Assembly: GCF_004791585.1 (NCBI RefSeq)
Contig: NZ_SRUU01000034.1
Location: forward strand, 1 to 64,000
Direction: 5' to 3'
Length of the DNA: 64,000 bases
From: Mesorhizobium sp. M1C.F.Ca.ET.210.01.1.1
GTDB taxonomy: Bacteria > Pseudomonadota > Alphaproteobacteria > Rhizobiales > Rhizobiaceae
Of the stretch, positions 18,084 through 27,184 are shown piece after piece (positions within the stretch are counted from its first letter, which is position 1; each line of letters opens with the position of its first letter). Position numbers and translations under genes: made by a program. Under the pieces are notes generated by a model. It saw only the letters and a list, made by a program, of their open reading frames with translations, did not search any database and had not been told where the DNA came from.

Positions 18084-18676
18084 ATGCCCGTCGAGCGGCC
18101 CCTTTCCGACAGGACGGCACATATCTGTGTCGACATGCAAAAGATGTTTATGCCGCCCGGCCCGTGGGCCGTGAACTGGCTCCCGGCGACATTGCCAAGG
18201 GCAATCCAATTGGTTGAGAAGAACCCTGCTCGGACGATTTTCAGATTTTCACGCGCTTCATTCCGGCTCGGCGACCGGGCGAACGACACGGCATGTGGCG
18301 AAGCTATTTCCAGCGCTGGGAGGAGATGACTTTGGAGAGGGCCGGCAGGGGCATCGTCGAGTTAGCGATGCATTCGCCCCGCCGGCCCGTACCTTCGACA
18401 AGACGGTCTATTCGCCGTGGTTCGGGGGCCAGCTTGCGCGGACCCTCATTAGGGAAGAGGTCGACACCGTCATCATCAGCGGTGGCGAGGCCGACATGTG
18501 CGTCCTCGCCACGGTAATGGGCGCGATCGATCTGGGGTCCGCGTCGTGCTTGCGGAGGACGCGATCTGCAGCACGTCCGACGTCGCTACGACAACATCCT
18601 GAGGCTGTTCAACGAACGCTATTCGCACCACGTCGAGGTCGGAACGGTCGAGGAGATCCTGGATTGGTGGAAGTGA
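18084..18676 (+). pseudogene. Frameshifted isochorismatase-family hydrolase
   Basis: Starts two bases after the pyrophosphatase stop. HICVDMQKMFMPPGPWAVNW, then in other frames SYFQRWEEMTLERAG, FDKTVYSPWFGGQL and VIISGGEADMCVLATVMGAIDL, and finally YSHHVEVGTVEEILDWW. These follow the intact protein at 41661-41050 throughout, and catalytic Asp, Lys and Cys positions are still recognisable. At least three frame changes make it non-functional unless they are sequencing errors. Confidence 0.8.
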
Positions 18677-18699
18677 ACGCTTTTTGAGTTCGCCGCGCC

Positions 18700-18875
18700 T
18701 CCCTTGTCGAGAGGCGGGCGCAAAGTTCAGGCTGCAGCGTCCCCTCGTTGGCGTCGCCCTCGCCCAGCTGGCTCAGCGCCTCGTCCGTCGCCGCTTCCTG
18801 CTTCAGGGTCTCGCGCAGGAGCGGCAGGGCATCCTTCATGCCGAGTTGTTCCGGGGTACCAGCGGCCGCGGCGGT
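18700..18875 (-). pseudogene. Fragment of a DUF892 (YciE/YciF-type) ferritin-like protein
   Basis: AGTPEQLGMKDALPLLRETL followed by KQEAATDEALSQLGEGDAN is the C-terminal end of the stress-related DUF892 family, whose members are about 160-170 aa. Only about 55 residues remain and the N-terminal helices are missing. Confidence 0.65.
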
Positions 18876-19004
18876 GGACTGAGCGCTTAGAGTCATCGCG
18901 CATGTGAGGATGTTCGCGATGCCGTCCAAACCCTTTGAAAAATTGTGTGGGGCGGAACTCTCGATCGCCCAGGGGGTGGCTGGATCAGCTTGTTGAAATC
19001 AACT

Positions 19005-19137
19005 TTGGCGAACCGCTTCGTAACCCATTGGCGAATAACGAATATATTAGTCGCTGAGGGACGTCGTCTTGTCAACAAAAACAAACAGTTAGCGGGTGGT
19101 TCGCCAAGCCATATCCTTCGTATGTTCTCGTATTCCG
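19005..19137. repeat. Inverted repeat and dispersed repeat beside the tRNA fragment
   Basis: TTGGCGAACC (19005-19014) is repeated in inverse orientation as GGTTCGCCAA (19098-19107). From 19098 the sequence GGTTCGCCAAGCCAT, then TCCTTCGTAT and TCTCGTAT, is also found at 57261 with few differences. Placement just before a tRNA 3' end suggests integrase arm or core sites; this is inference. Confidence 0.5.
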
Positions 19138-19174
19138 TTGCGTACGGGGTAAGAACTCAAATGAGCACCCCTCT

Positions 19175-19221
19175 GATTCCTAATCTGTAGGTCACAGGTT
19201 CGATTCCTGTCGGGATCACCA
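19175..19221 (+). other. 3' fragment of tRNA-Arg(CCU), probable attachment-site scar
   Basis: The sequence contains a CCT anticodon in a proper loop (TTCCTAA), 3' anticodon stem TCTGT, variable loop AGGTC, a perfect T arm ACAGG-TTCGATT-CCTGT, acceptor strand CGGGATC, discriminator A and CCA at 19219-19221. The 5' half is absent, and the 5' anticodon stem only partly pairs, so identity with a real tRNA begins inside that stem. Integrative elements that target tRNA 3' ends leave such pieces at one border. Confidence 0.75.
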
Positions 19222-19328
19222 TGCTTTCAATGACTTGGCGGCAGTCCGCCGTACTTTTTTCTGAAGATTGGTACGGCGAATTTCGCAGATTCTATGGTTC
19301 TGGCACGGTCAGCGATGGCCCCGCGACG

Positions 19329-19374
19329 AGCCGCATGACCAGCCATCATGGCCGCCCCACTATGCTGAACTTGA
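19329..19374. repeat. Dispersed repeat copy B, possible insertion-sequence end
   Basis: Shares AGCCGCATGACCAGC, TCATGGCCGCCCC and GAACTTGAC in order with 72-115. The stop codon of the dehydrogenase gene (19360-19362, minus strand) lies inside it, so the last few residues of that protein are encoded by the repeat. Confidence 0.55.
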
Positions 19375-20436
19375 CCCCCGTATGGCGTTGCAGACCGCTT
19401 CGGTGACCTGCCGCGTGGTTGCCTTGCCGCCGACATCCGGCGTCATTATGCCGGCTTCACCTGCGCGCTCGATGGCTCGCATAAGCTGATCGGCCGCCCC
19501 ATGCTCGCCCAGGTGACTGAGCATCTGCACCGCGGTCCAGAATGTAGCAATAGGATTGGCAATGCCTTTGCCGGCGATATCAAATGCCGATCCGTGAATG
19601 GGCTCGAACATTGACGGGAAACGCCTTTCGGGGTCGATGTTGGCCGTAGGCGCAACGCCAAGGCTGCCAGTCAACGCGCCTGCGAGATCTGAAAGCACGT
19701 CGGCATGAAGGTTCGTCGCCACGATCGTGTCGAGGCTCTGCGGCTTCAGCACCATGCGCACGGTCATGGCATCCACGAGCATCTTGTCCCAGGTCACGTC
19801 GGGAAACTCGTGCGAGACGTTCTCGGCGATCTCGTCCCACATCACCATGCCATGGCGCTGCGCATTCGATTTGGTGACGACGGTCAGGAGCTTGCGCGGC
19901 CGCGACTGCGCCAACCGGAAAGCGTAGCGAATGATGCGTTCCACACCGACGCGGGTGAAGACGGACACGTCCATACCGACTTCTTCCGGCAAGCCGCGAT
20001 GCACCCGCCCGCCGGCGCCTGAATATTCACCCTCGGAATTCTCGCGCACGATCACCCAGTCGAGGTCGCCGATCCGGACGTCGCGCAGCGGAGAAGCAAT
20101 ACCGGGCAGGATCTTGGTCGGCCGCACATTGGCGTATTGATCGAAACCCTGACAGATTTGCAGCCGCAGCCCCCAAAGGGTGACATGGTCGGGTACGTCG
20201 ACCGCGCCAACGGCGCCAAAATAGATGGCGTCAAATTTCCTGAGCCGTTCCAGTCCGTCGGCCGGCATCATGACGCCATTGCGCTTATAATAATCCGATC
20301 CCCAATCGAAGTGGCTGAATTCCAGCTTCAGGTCGCCGCGCTGCTCGGCCAGCACCTCGAGCACGGTGATCCCTGCATCAATGACCTCTGGTCCAATTCC
20401 GTCTGCGGGAATTGCGGCGATCGAATATTTGCGCAT
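19360..20436 (-). CDS. Tartrate/isopropylmalate-type NAD-dependent dehydrogenase
   Basis: 358 aa metal- and NAD-dependent beta-decarboxylating hydroxyacid dehydrogenase. IPADGIGPEVIDAG at the N-terminus, RPTKILPG, the VRENSEGEYSG substrate loop, the metal site VDAMTVRMVLKPQSLDTIVATNLHADVLSD and FEPIHGSAFDIAGKGIANP are intact; spacing resembles tartrate/D-malate dehydrogenases more than LeuB. AAGGAGATTGACA precedes ATG 20436. The final residues (GSSSA) come from repeat copy B, so the natural C-terminus may be lost. Confidence 0.87.
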   Translation of the reverse strand: MRKYSIAAIPADGIGPEVIDAGITVLEVLAEQRGDLKLEFSHFDWGSDYYKRNGVMMPADGLERLRKFDAIYFGAVGAVDVPDHVTLWGLRLQICQGFDQYANVRPTKILPGIASPLRDVRIGDLDWVIVRENSEGEYSGAGGRVHRGLPEEVGMDVSVFTRVGVERIIRYAFRLAQSRPRKLLTVVTKSNAQRHGMVMWDEIAENVSHEFPDVTWDKMLVDAMTVRMVLKPQSLDTIVATNLHADVLSDLAGALTGSLGVAPTANIDPERRFPSMFEPIHGSAFDIAGKGIANPIATFWTAVQMLSHLGEHGAADQLMRAIERAGEAGIMTPDVGGKATTRQVTEAVCNAIRGSSSA

Positions 20437-20602
20437 TGTCAATCTCCTTGGCATGCGATGGGCAGGGAACGCCAAGCCAAGAGATGGAGGCTATCGTGAC
20501 CGGGCGCTCTGCGCATTGAGCTTCAGGGCGGCCTCGCACTCGATCTTCCGGCCCTGGCCACAGCGCCTAAGTAGCGGAGGCGTCGCGCGGGTAGGCATGC
20601 AC

Positions 20603-21385
20603 TTAAAGGCATACATAACCGCCGTCGATCACCAACGCCGCCCCAGTCATGTAGCGGGCGGCGTCGCTCGCCAGATAGACCGCCAGTGCGCCGAGGTCCT
20701 CGGGATCTCCCAGCTTGCCCATCGGGATGGTCTGCACATAGGCTTCAATGATTTCCGGGTTCTTCTGTGCCCAAAGCTTGTTCGGCTCGGTTTCGAAGAT
20801 GCCCGGGCAGATCGCGTTGACAGTGATTCCGTGCCGTGCCCAGTCCACAGCAAGGCTCCGGGTTAGCATCAGCACCCCGGCCTTTGCCGCCTCGTAATGC
20901 CGGCCCTGGATGTAGCGGCCCGCGACCATGGCGTTTATCGAGGCAAGGTTGATCACGCGCCCGCCCTGGCCGCGCCGGATCATCGCGCCGCCGATGTGCT
21001 TGCAACATAGGAAGGTCGAAGTCAGGTTCAGGTCAACCAGTCCCTTCCACTGTTCCAATGGCATATCCTCGAGAGGCACGTTCATCCGCCGCCCGCCGAT
21101 ATTGTTTACGAGGATGTCAAAACTCCCGTGCGCGGCCACCGCCTCAAGGCAGGCGGCTTCGCAGGTGGAGGGATCGCTCATATCCGCAACGATGGTCGCG
21201 ACCTTGCGGCCCAGCGCGCGGATGTCGCCGGCGGTCTTGTCCAGACTTTCCGCTGTGCGGCCCGCCATCGTAATGTCGGCGCCGGCTTCGGCAAGCCCGA
21301 GGGCCATTTCACGCCCCAGCCCGCGACTGCCGCCCGTGATGAACACCTGCTTGCCATCAAGGCGAAGCCGATCAAAAACACCCAT
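20603..21385 (-). CDS. Short-chain dehydrogenase/reductase
   Basis: 260 aa cytoplasmic NAD(P)-dependent oxidoreductase of the classical SDR family. Cofactor motif TGGSRGLG at residues 17-24, NNIGG at about 94, catalytic serine region INLAS (S149) and YEAAK with Y164 and K168. ATG 21385 (MGVFD) is preferred to the longer frame. It lies 166 bases upstream of the dehydrogenase gene on the same strand and may share its transcript. Confidence 0.87.
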   Translation of the reverse strand: MGVFDRLRLDGKQVFITGGSRGLGREMALGLAEAGADITMAGRTAESLDKTAGDIRALGRKVATIVADMSDPSTCEAACLEAVAAHGSFDILVNNIGGRRMNVPLEDMPLEQWKGLVDLNLTSTFLCCKHIGGAMIRRGQGGRVINLASINAMVAGRYIQGRHYEAAKAGVLMLTRSLAVDWARHGITVNAICPGIFETEPNKLWAQKNPEIIEAYVQTIPMGKLGDPEDLGALAVYLASDAARYMTGAALVIDGGYVCL

Positions 21386-21674
21386 GCTGCCGCACTCTCG
21401 CGCACGGCCACCCAAGCAGGGCCGTCACGCCTCGTTTACGCGACGCCGCGCGCCTTGTGGAATGCCAAACTCGGATATTCCCATGCATCCGCGGCATGGA
21501 CGGCGGCACTCAGGAATCAAGCCATTCCTTGAGGGCAGCGCGGGCACGGGGGCCACTGTCGTGGAGAATGGACACCCTATTCCAAATTTACATCACGTTA
21601 TCGACGAAAGACATTGGCAGCCTGCCTGCGCAAGCCCTACCCTCAGACATAGTCAGAGAAACATCAGGTGCATC

Positions 21675-23117
21675 GTGGCTGCGGAAATTCGACCTTATTG
21701 GCGAAACTTTATTGGCGGCGAATGGCTGGATAGTTCAGATGGGCGATCGATTCCCATCGTCGACCCGGGCATTGGCAAGGTCATTTCTCAGGTCGCGTGC
21801 GGAGGAGCCGTTGAGATTGATCTGGCCGTCGCCGCCGCAAGGCGCTGCTTCCAGGAACGCCGGCTGCAGTCGCTGACGCCAGCGGCGCGTGGCGAACTGA
21901 TGTTTGCGATTGCCGAGGAGCTCGAAACGCTTGCGGACGAGATCGCGGAGCTGGAAGTCCACGACAACGGCAAGACACGCGCCGCCGGCTACAACGAGGT
22001 GAAGCTCACCCAACGCTACCTTCGGTATTACGGCGGTATGGCCGACAAGCTGGAAGGACGGCAGATCCCGCTCGGCGAGAACGTCGTCGACTATACGATT
22101 AGAATGCCTTACGGCGTGTCCGCTCAGATCGTGCCCTGGAATGGACCGCTTCCGGTGGGCGCGCGATCCATCGCCTGCGCCCTTGTGACAGGCAACACGG
22201 TCGTGCTGAAGTCGCCGGAGGACTCGCCTCTCAGTCTGTTCGTATTGGCAGAAGCCTGCGAACGCGCAGGTGTCCCCAAAGGCGCCGTCAACATAGTTTG
22301 CGGATATGGCCCGGAGGCGGGTGCGGCTCTCGTTGCACATAAGGATATAGACCACATCGTCTTCACTGGGTCAGTGGCAACAGGAAAGAGCGTGCTACGA
22401 GCGGCTGCAGAACGGGTTATTCCGTGCGTCATGGAACTTGGTGGTAAATCGGCCGCCATTGCCTATGCAGACGCAGATCTTGACAATGCGGCGCGAAACA
22501 TCGCCCGCGGGATACTGCATCATGCCGGCCAAATCTGTTCGGCCGCCTCGCGGCTTGTGGCCCATCGTTCAATCGTCGGGCCTTTGGTTGAAAAGCTCAA
22601 GGCCGAGGCAGCTCGACGCACTGTCGGCCCGGGGGCTGAGGGCTGCGACATGGGGCCCGTGATCTCTGAGCGCCAGCTGCAGCGCATCGAGACGTTGTGT
22701 GAAGTTGGCGTTACCGAGGGCGCCACCCTGGCAACAGGTGGAAAGCGGCTCGCGCGCGAGGGATTTTTCTTGCCGCCAACGATTTTCACCGACGTTCGGC
22801 CAGATATGCGCGTCGCGCAGGAGGAATTCTTCGGACCGGTCCTGGTTGTTATCCCGTTTGACACTCCCGAGGAAGCTATCGCTATTGCCAATGGGACAGA
22901 CTACGGGCTCGCGGCTGGAGTCTTTACCCGCGACCTCAAACTGGCGCTTTGGACGGCCGATCGTCTCGTCGCTGGCCAGGTCTATGTGAATGACTGGTGG
23001 GTAGGCGGTGTCGAGACGCCCTTTGGCGGGACGCGGCGCTCCGGCTATGGCCGAGAAAAGGGACAGGAAGCCCTTCTAGGCTATGTGCAGAGCAAGAACA
23101 TCGGGATCAAGCTGTAA
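21675..23117 (+). CDS. Aldehyde dehydrogenase
   Basis: 480 aa from GTG 21675; the open frame extends far upstream without homology. VPWNGPL at about 153-159, FTGSVATGK at 230-238, catalytic E254 in MELGGK and C288 in GQICSAAS. AGGTG just before the GTG is a weak ribosome binding site, so the start is not certain. Divergent from the SDR gene; the two may act in one pathway that makes and clears an aldehyde. Confidence 0.85.
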   Translation: MAAEIRPYWRNFIGGEWLDSSDGRSIPIVDPGIGKVISQVACGGAVEIDLAVAAARRCFQERRLQSLTPAARGELMFAIAEELETLADEIAELEVHDNGKTRAAGYNEVKLTQRYLRYYGGMADKLEGRQIPLGENVVDYTIRMPYGVSAQIVPWNGPLPVGARSIACALVTGNTVVLKSPEDSPLSLFVLAEACERAGVPKGAVNIVCGYGPEAGAALVAHKDIDHIVFTGSVATGKSVLRAAAERVIPCVMELGGKSAAIAYADADLDNAARNIARGILHHAGQICSAASRLVAHRSIVGPLVEKLKAEAARRTVGPGAEGCDMGPVISERQLQRIETLCEVGVTEGATLATGGKRLAREGFFLPPTIFTDVRPDMRVAQEEFFGPVLVVIPFDTPEEAIAIANGTDYGLAAGVFTRDLKLALWTADRLVAGQVYVNDWWVGGVETPFGGTRRSGYGREKGQEALLGYVQSKNIGIKL

Positions 23118-23259
23118 TTTATCGCCGCAGTCGCGCCAATCTCCAGCCTGTGCGCCATGGGCATGACGGGCAGGAGCGGCGAAACGACGTCATAACTTGG
23201 CTGGACATGGCCTTCGTTTTGACAATACTGGGACTAAAAGCGAGTGACCGGGGAGCGAA

Positions 23260-24195
23260 ATGGAAAGCCGTTGGCTTGAGGACTTTCTCAGCCTGGTGGA
23301 CACTCGAAATTTCTCCCGATCGGCCGAGGCGCGCTACACTACCCAACCAGCCTTCAGCCGACGTATCAAGAGCCTTGAGGACTGGGTCGGCGCGAAGCTC
23401 TTTGATCGGACCACCCAACCGATCAGTCTAACGCCCTCGGGTGAACGGTTCCGGCCTGTCGCCGAGGAGGTACTTAGAAGACTCCTTCAGGGACGGGAGG
23501 ATGCACGCCGGGTCGGTGAGACTTCGGCCAATCTCATCCGCTTTTCTGCAACGCACAGCCTTTCACTGACCTTCTTTCCCAACTGGATCAGGTCGATCGA
23601 GGCCAAGACCCATACCTTCAACATCAGGCTGGATTCGTGCCAGTTCAACGATTGCATGCAGTCGCTGATCAAGGGTGAATCCCATTTTGCCATCAGCCAC
23701 GCTCACCCGCAGGTCGAGATGAATTTGCCGCCGATGCACTTCACGTCGAAGCTTGTCGGCACCGACAGGCTACTGCCGGTTACACTGCCCGATTCCGCCG
23801 GCTCCCCCCTTGATAAACTTCCTGGCACAGAGGAAGAGCCCGTTCACTACCTAGCCTATACTGAAACGTCAGCGATCGGGCAGGCTGTCGAACACATGAT
23901 CCAAAATGTGGAAGAACCGGTCTACCTGGATAAGGTTTTCGTCAGCCAACTGGCGGCTGTACTCAAAACGCTAAGTCGCGAGGGCCGAGGCATGGCTTGG
24001 CTTCCGGAGAGCAGTATCTCAGAAGAACTGACATCCGGCAGCCTTGTATTGGCCGGCGACAAAAGATGGTTCATCCCTGTTGAAATTCGCATCTTCCGCT
24101 CGCGCGAGCGGCTGCCCGCGATGGCGGAAGAGTTGTGGTCGATGCTGGACGGTGAGGCCAGGCCGGCAGAACTCCTCTCACCCGAGAACTACTGA
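23260..24195 (+). CDS. LysR-family transcriptional regulator
   Basis: 311 aa. N-terminal helix-turn-helix (LEDFLSLVDTRNFSRSAEARYTTQPAFSRRIKSLEDWVGAKLFDR) and a C-terminal periplasmic-binding-like effector domain of the usual length. GGGGAGCGAA precedes the ATG. It sits between the aldehyde dehydrogenase and the M81 peptidase gene, all on the plus strand, and is a likely local activator; effector unknown. Confidence 0.88.
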   Translation: MESRWLEDFLSLVDTRNFSRSAEARYTTQPAFSRRIKSLEDWVGAKLFDRTTQPISLTPSGERFRPVAEEVLRRLLQGREDARRVGETSANLIRFSATHSLSLTFFPNWIRSIEAKTHTFNIRLDSCQFNDCMQSLIKGESHFAISHAHPQVEMNLPPMHFTSKLVGTDRLLPVTLPDSAGSPLDKLPGTEEEPVHYLAYTETSAIGQAVEHMIQNVEEPVYLDKVFVSQLAAVLKTLSREGRGMAWLPESSISEELTSGSLVLAGDKRWFIPVEIRIFRSRERLPAMAEELWSMLDGEARPAELLSPENY

Positions 24196-24288
24196 TACCC
24201 CTCACGCATCGAACAAGGCCAAGCTTGCATTGGAGGAGGCCGACACACCGGCCTATCCTCCCTGGAGGTGCAAGAGAGAGTGCGGTCT

Positions 24289-25809
24289 ATGTTCCGAAAA
24301 AAGAAAATCGCCCTTTTGGGACTTATGCTGGAGAGCAACAGCTTCGCTCCGGTAACCGGGCGCGATGATTTCCTCAGTCGGCTCTACGTGGCCGGCATCG
24401 AAATGGCCGAGGAGCTCCGTAAGGACGAGTCGAAGATCCCTGCGGAAATGCACAGCTTCTGCGCCACGATGGACAGTTCCGTCGAATGGGAAGCCGCTCC
24501 GATACTGATCGGCCTTGTCGAGGCAGGTGGACCGATTGACCATGATTTCTTCGCCCAGACATTGGAAGACATGAAAGGTAGGCTTGAAGCGGCAATGCCG
24601 CTCGACGGGGTGTACATATGCAACCACGGCGCCATGATCACGACACAAGACCGAGATCCCGACGGCGATATCTTCGAAATGGCGCGTTCCGTGGTCGGAA
24701 AAGACTGCCCCATCGTCGCGACTCTCGATCTTCATGGAAACGTCTCCGACCGGATGGTTGAGGCAGTCAATCTGGTGGTGGCCTACCAGACCAATCCGCA
24801 TGTCGACATGGTCGCCCGCGGTCGCGAGGCGGCTTTTGCAATGAGCTCTATGCTATCTGGATTGCGGCCGGCGTCTGCAATCATCCGCCTGCCAGTTTGC
24901 CCGCCGACCGTGACCCTTCTCACCGACAAGGGACCCTATGCCGATCTGATGAGATATGGTCAGGCCAAGTCCGGCGGCGAGATCATGAATGTCTCGATAC
25001 TCGGCGGTTTTGCCTATGCCGACACAGCAAAAAACGGCCTGTGCATCATCGTGACCGCCCGCAGCGACCGCGCCGTCGCCGAGGCAGTAGCTCAGGATAT
25101 TGCCGAGTATGCCTGGAGTGATTACCGGCGCTATGATCCGCACCTCACCCCACTCGACGAGGCGGTGGCAAAAGCGGTCGCCGCTGGAGAAGATCCGAGC
25201 CTACCAGCCGTTATCCTCGCCGATGTCGCCGACAATCCCGGCGGCGGGGCGAACGGCAACACGACATGGCTTCTCGAGGCCTTGATCAAGGCTCGAGCCA
25301 ATGGAGCCGTGCTTGGCATTTTCAACGATCCGGCGCTGGCGCGGGAGGCCATGGAATTGGGAGAAGGCGCTCGTTTCCGGGCGGTCTTCAACCGGGTTGA
25401 GCCAGACAGGTTCTCCCGCCGATTTGAAGCCAATGCGACCGTGCTACGGATCCGCGACGGCGATTGTGTCGGCCGCCGAGGTTTCTATGCCAATCGCAGG
25501 CTCGATCTCGGCACGACAGTGCTTCTCGACGTCGAAGGCATCAAGGTTGTCATCATCTCCATACGTACGCAGTGTGCCGACCCAGTCTTCTTCGAGATGA
25601 TGGGGATCGACATCAGCAAGGCGCGTTCAATCGTCGTAAAATCACGCGGTCATTTCCGTGCCGGCTTTGACGAATTCTTCGGGCCAGACCAGGTGATCGA
25701 GGTGGACGCGCCCGGCCTGTCATCGCCAATTCTCACACGTTTCGATTTTAAGTTCATGCCGCGGCCGATTTTCCCCGTCGATCGCAACGTGACGTGGCCG
25801 CGCGCCTGA
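24289..25809 (+). CDS. M81-family (MlrC/microcystinase C-like) metallopeptidase
   Basis: 506 aa. LLGLMLESNSFAPVTGRDDF at the N-terminus, CNHGAMITTQDRDPDGDIF, ATLDLHGNVSDRMV, YQTNPHVDM and the C-terminal ADVADNPGGGANGNTTWLLEAL are the M81 signature segments, with conserved His/Asp/Glu candidates for zinc. ATG 24289 is preferred to a GTG at 24268 that overlaps its own GGAG. Family members outside microcystin degraders are common in rhizobial amino-acid catabolic clusters, with mostly unknown substrates. Twenty-nine bases before the PLP enzyme. Confidence 0.85.
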   Translation: MFRKKKIALLGLMLESNSFAPVTGRDDFLSRLYVAGIEMAEELRKDESKIPAEMHSFCATMDSSVEWEAAPILIGLVEAGGPIDHDFFAQTLEDMKGRLEAAMPLDGVYICNHGAMITTQDRDPDGDIFEMARSVVGKDCPIVATLDLHGNVSDRMVEAVNLVVAYQTNPHVDMVARGREAAFAMSSMLSGLRPASAIIRLPVCPPTVTLLTDKGPYADLMRYGQAKSGGEIMNVSILGGFAYADTAKNGLCIIVTARSDRAVAEAVAQDIAEYAWSDYRRYDPHLTPLDEAVAKAVAAGEDPSLPAVILADVADNPGGGANGNTTWLLEALIKARANGAVLGIFNDPALAREAMELGEGARFRAVFNRVEPDRFSRRFEANATVLRIRDGDCVGRRGFYANRRLDLGTTVLLDVEGIKVVIISIRTQCADPVFFEMMGIDISKARSIVVKSRGHFRAGFDEFFGPDQVIEVDAPGLSSPILTRFDFKFMPRPIFPVDRNVTWPRA

Positions 25810-25838
25810 ACTCCGACACGAATTGCGCAAGGGGAACC

Positions 25839-26978
25839 ATGGAATTGAATAATCTCAGCACACCGAGCCTGATCCTGGACAGGATGCTGCTCGAGGCAAA
25901 TACGCGCCGGATGACCCGCCGGCTCAAGGACCATGGCGTCCGGTTTCGGCCTCACATGAAAACGGCTAAATCCATTGATGTTGCACGCGTAGCGATCGCC
26001 GGAAATTTCGGCGGGGTGATGGTGTCGACTCTCAAGGAAGCTGAATATTTCGCAAGCCACGGAATCTCCGACATTACCTATGGCGTTACCGTTCTGCCTG
26101 ACAAGCTGGCTCGGATCGCCGAACTCGTCAAACGCGGCATCAAGGTGAGCGTCATCCTCGACCAGCTAGGCCTTGTCCGGGAAGTCAACCGGCAAGCCCT
26201 CGACTTGGGCATTGTGGTTGACGTTCTCATCGAACTCGATTCAGGCGAGCAGCGTGCCGGCGTTCTTTGCGGTTCTGAGGAATTGCTGGATATCGGCCGG
26301 GCGCTTGCCGAACTGCCGGGAACCCGGCTCGAGGGCGTGCTGACCCATGCCGGTCATTCCTATCAATCACGCACCATCGAGGATATCCGCAAGGTGGCGG
26401 AGGAAGAGCGTGTCGTAGCAGTGTCCGCTGCTGAACGGCTAAGGGCGATTGGCCTTGCCGTTCCGGTCGTTAGCGTCGGCTCGACACCGACAGCGACCCA
26501 TGGTGTGAACTTTGCCGGCGTGACGGAGGTGCGTTGCGGCGTCTACATGTTCGGCGATGTCATGCAGTCCGAGATTTATTCCTGTGGGCGGGAGGACATT
26601 TCGCTTTCCGTTCTGGCGACGGTCATCGGCCATCGGCCCCAGTTCAACACTGCCCTCATCGATGCGGGCGCGCTTGCCTTGTCCAAGGATCGCAGCACGG
26701 CGGCTTCGGGCCTGAGGGAGGATGTCGGTTTCGGCATGGTCATGGACGTCCATTGCCAAGAACGGATTTCCGGGGTCACTGTCGGCCATGTTTACCAAGA
26801 ACACGGCCTCCTGGTGAGCCAGGGGCCTTTCCCCTATGACGCCTTGCCAGTGGGTTCCAAGGTGCGGATTCTCCCCAACCATGCCTGCATGACCGCGGCG
26901 ATGTACGATCGATATCATGCCATTGCCGGGAACCATGATGGCAACATCGTCGAATGGCCGCGCATCAACGGCTGGTGA
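25839..26978 (+). CDS. D-serine dehydratase/D-threonine aldolase-like PLP enzyme
   Basis: 379 aa fold-type III (alanine racemase-like barrel) enzyme. TPSLILDRMLLEAN and RFRPHMKTAKS at the N-terminus place the PLP lysine at about K41; LTHAGHSY and VSVGSTPT follow, and the C-terminal half ends with ILPNHACMTAA, which carries the conserved His and Cys that bind zinc in this family. AAGGGGA precedes ATG 25839. Likely acts on a beta-hydroxy-D-amino acid; exact substrate unknown. Cotranscribed with the M81 gene. Confidence 0.83.
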   Translation: MELNNLSTPSLILDRMLLEANTRRMTRRLKDHGVRFRPHMKTAKSIDVARVAIAGNFGGVMVSTLKEAEYFASHGISDITYGVTVLPDKLARIAELVKRGIKVSVILDQLGLVREVNRQALDLGIVVDVLIELDSGEQRAGVLCGSEELLDIGRALAELPGTRLEGVLTHAGHSYQSRTIEDIRKVAEEERVVAVSAAERLRAIGLAVPVVSVGSTPTATHGVNFAGVTEVRCGVYMFGDVMQSEIYSCGREDISLSVLATVIGHRPQFNTALIDAGALALSKDRSTAASGLREDVGFGMVMDVHCQERISGVTVGHVYQEHGLLVSQGPFPYDALPVGSKVRILPNHACMTAAMYDRYHAIAGNHDGNIVEWPRINGW

Positions 26979-27048
26979 GGAGCTGCTGAAGATGTCCTGC
27001 GCCCGTTTAGCACCGATCTGATTGCAAACCTCGCGCCTGGCAACAAAG

Positions 27049-27082
27049 AAAGCCCCTGCACCAACATGGCGTCAGGGGCTTT
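27049..27082. terminator. Bidirectional terminator between convergent genes
   Basis: AAAGCCCCTG (27049-27058) and CAGGGGCTTT (27073-27082) form a perfect 10-bp stem with a 14-base loop. It lies between the PLP enzyme (plus) and the ABC ATPase (minus), and the A/T ends would serve both directions. Confidence 0.75.
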
Positions 27083-27184
27083 AATGCATGTCGCGCGAAA
27101 TGCGGAAGGCGCGTGGCTCGAAGCCTTTTCGACTTAACGCGCTTCGGGATAACATTCGCTACAGGATACTTGCGAGAGACGCTC

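Noticed and set aside
20928..21674. Upstream extension of the aldehyde dehydrogenase frame (249 codons)
   Set aside because: It is antisense to the SDR gene and contains no ALDH sequence; homology starts at the GTG at 21675.
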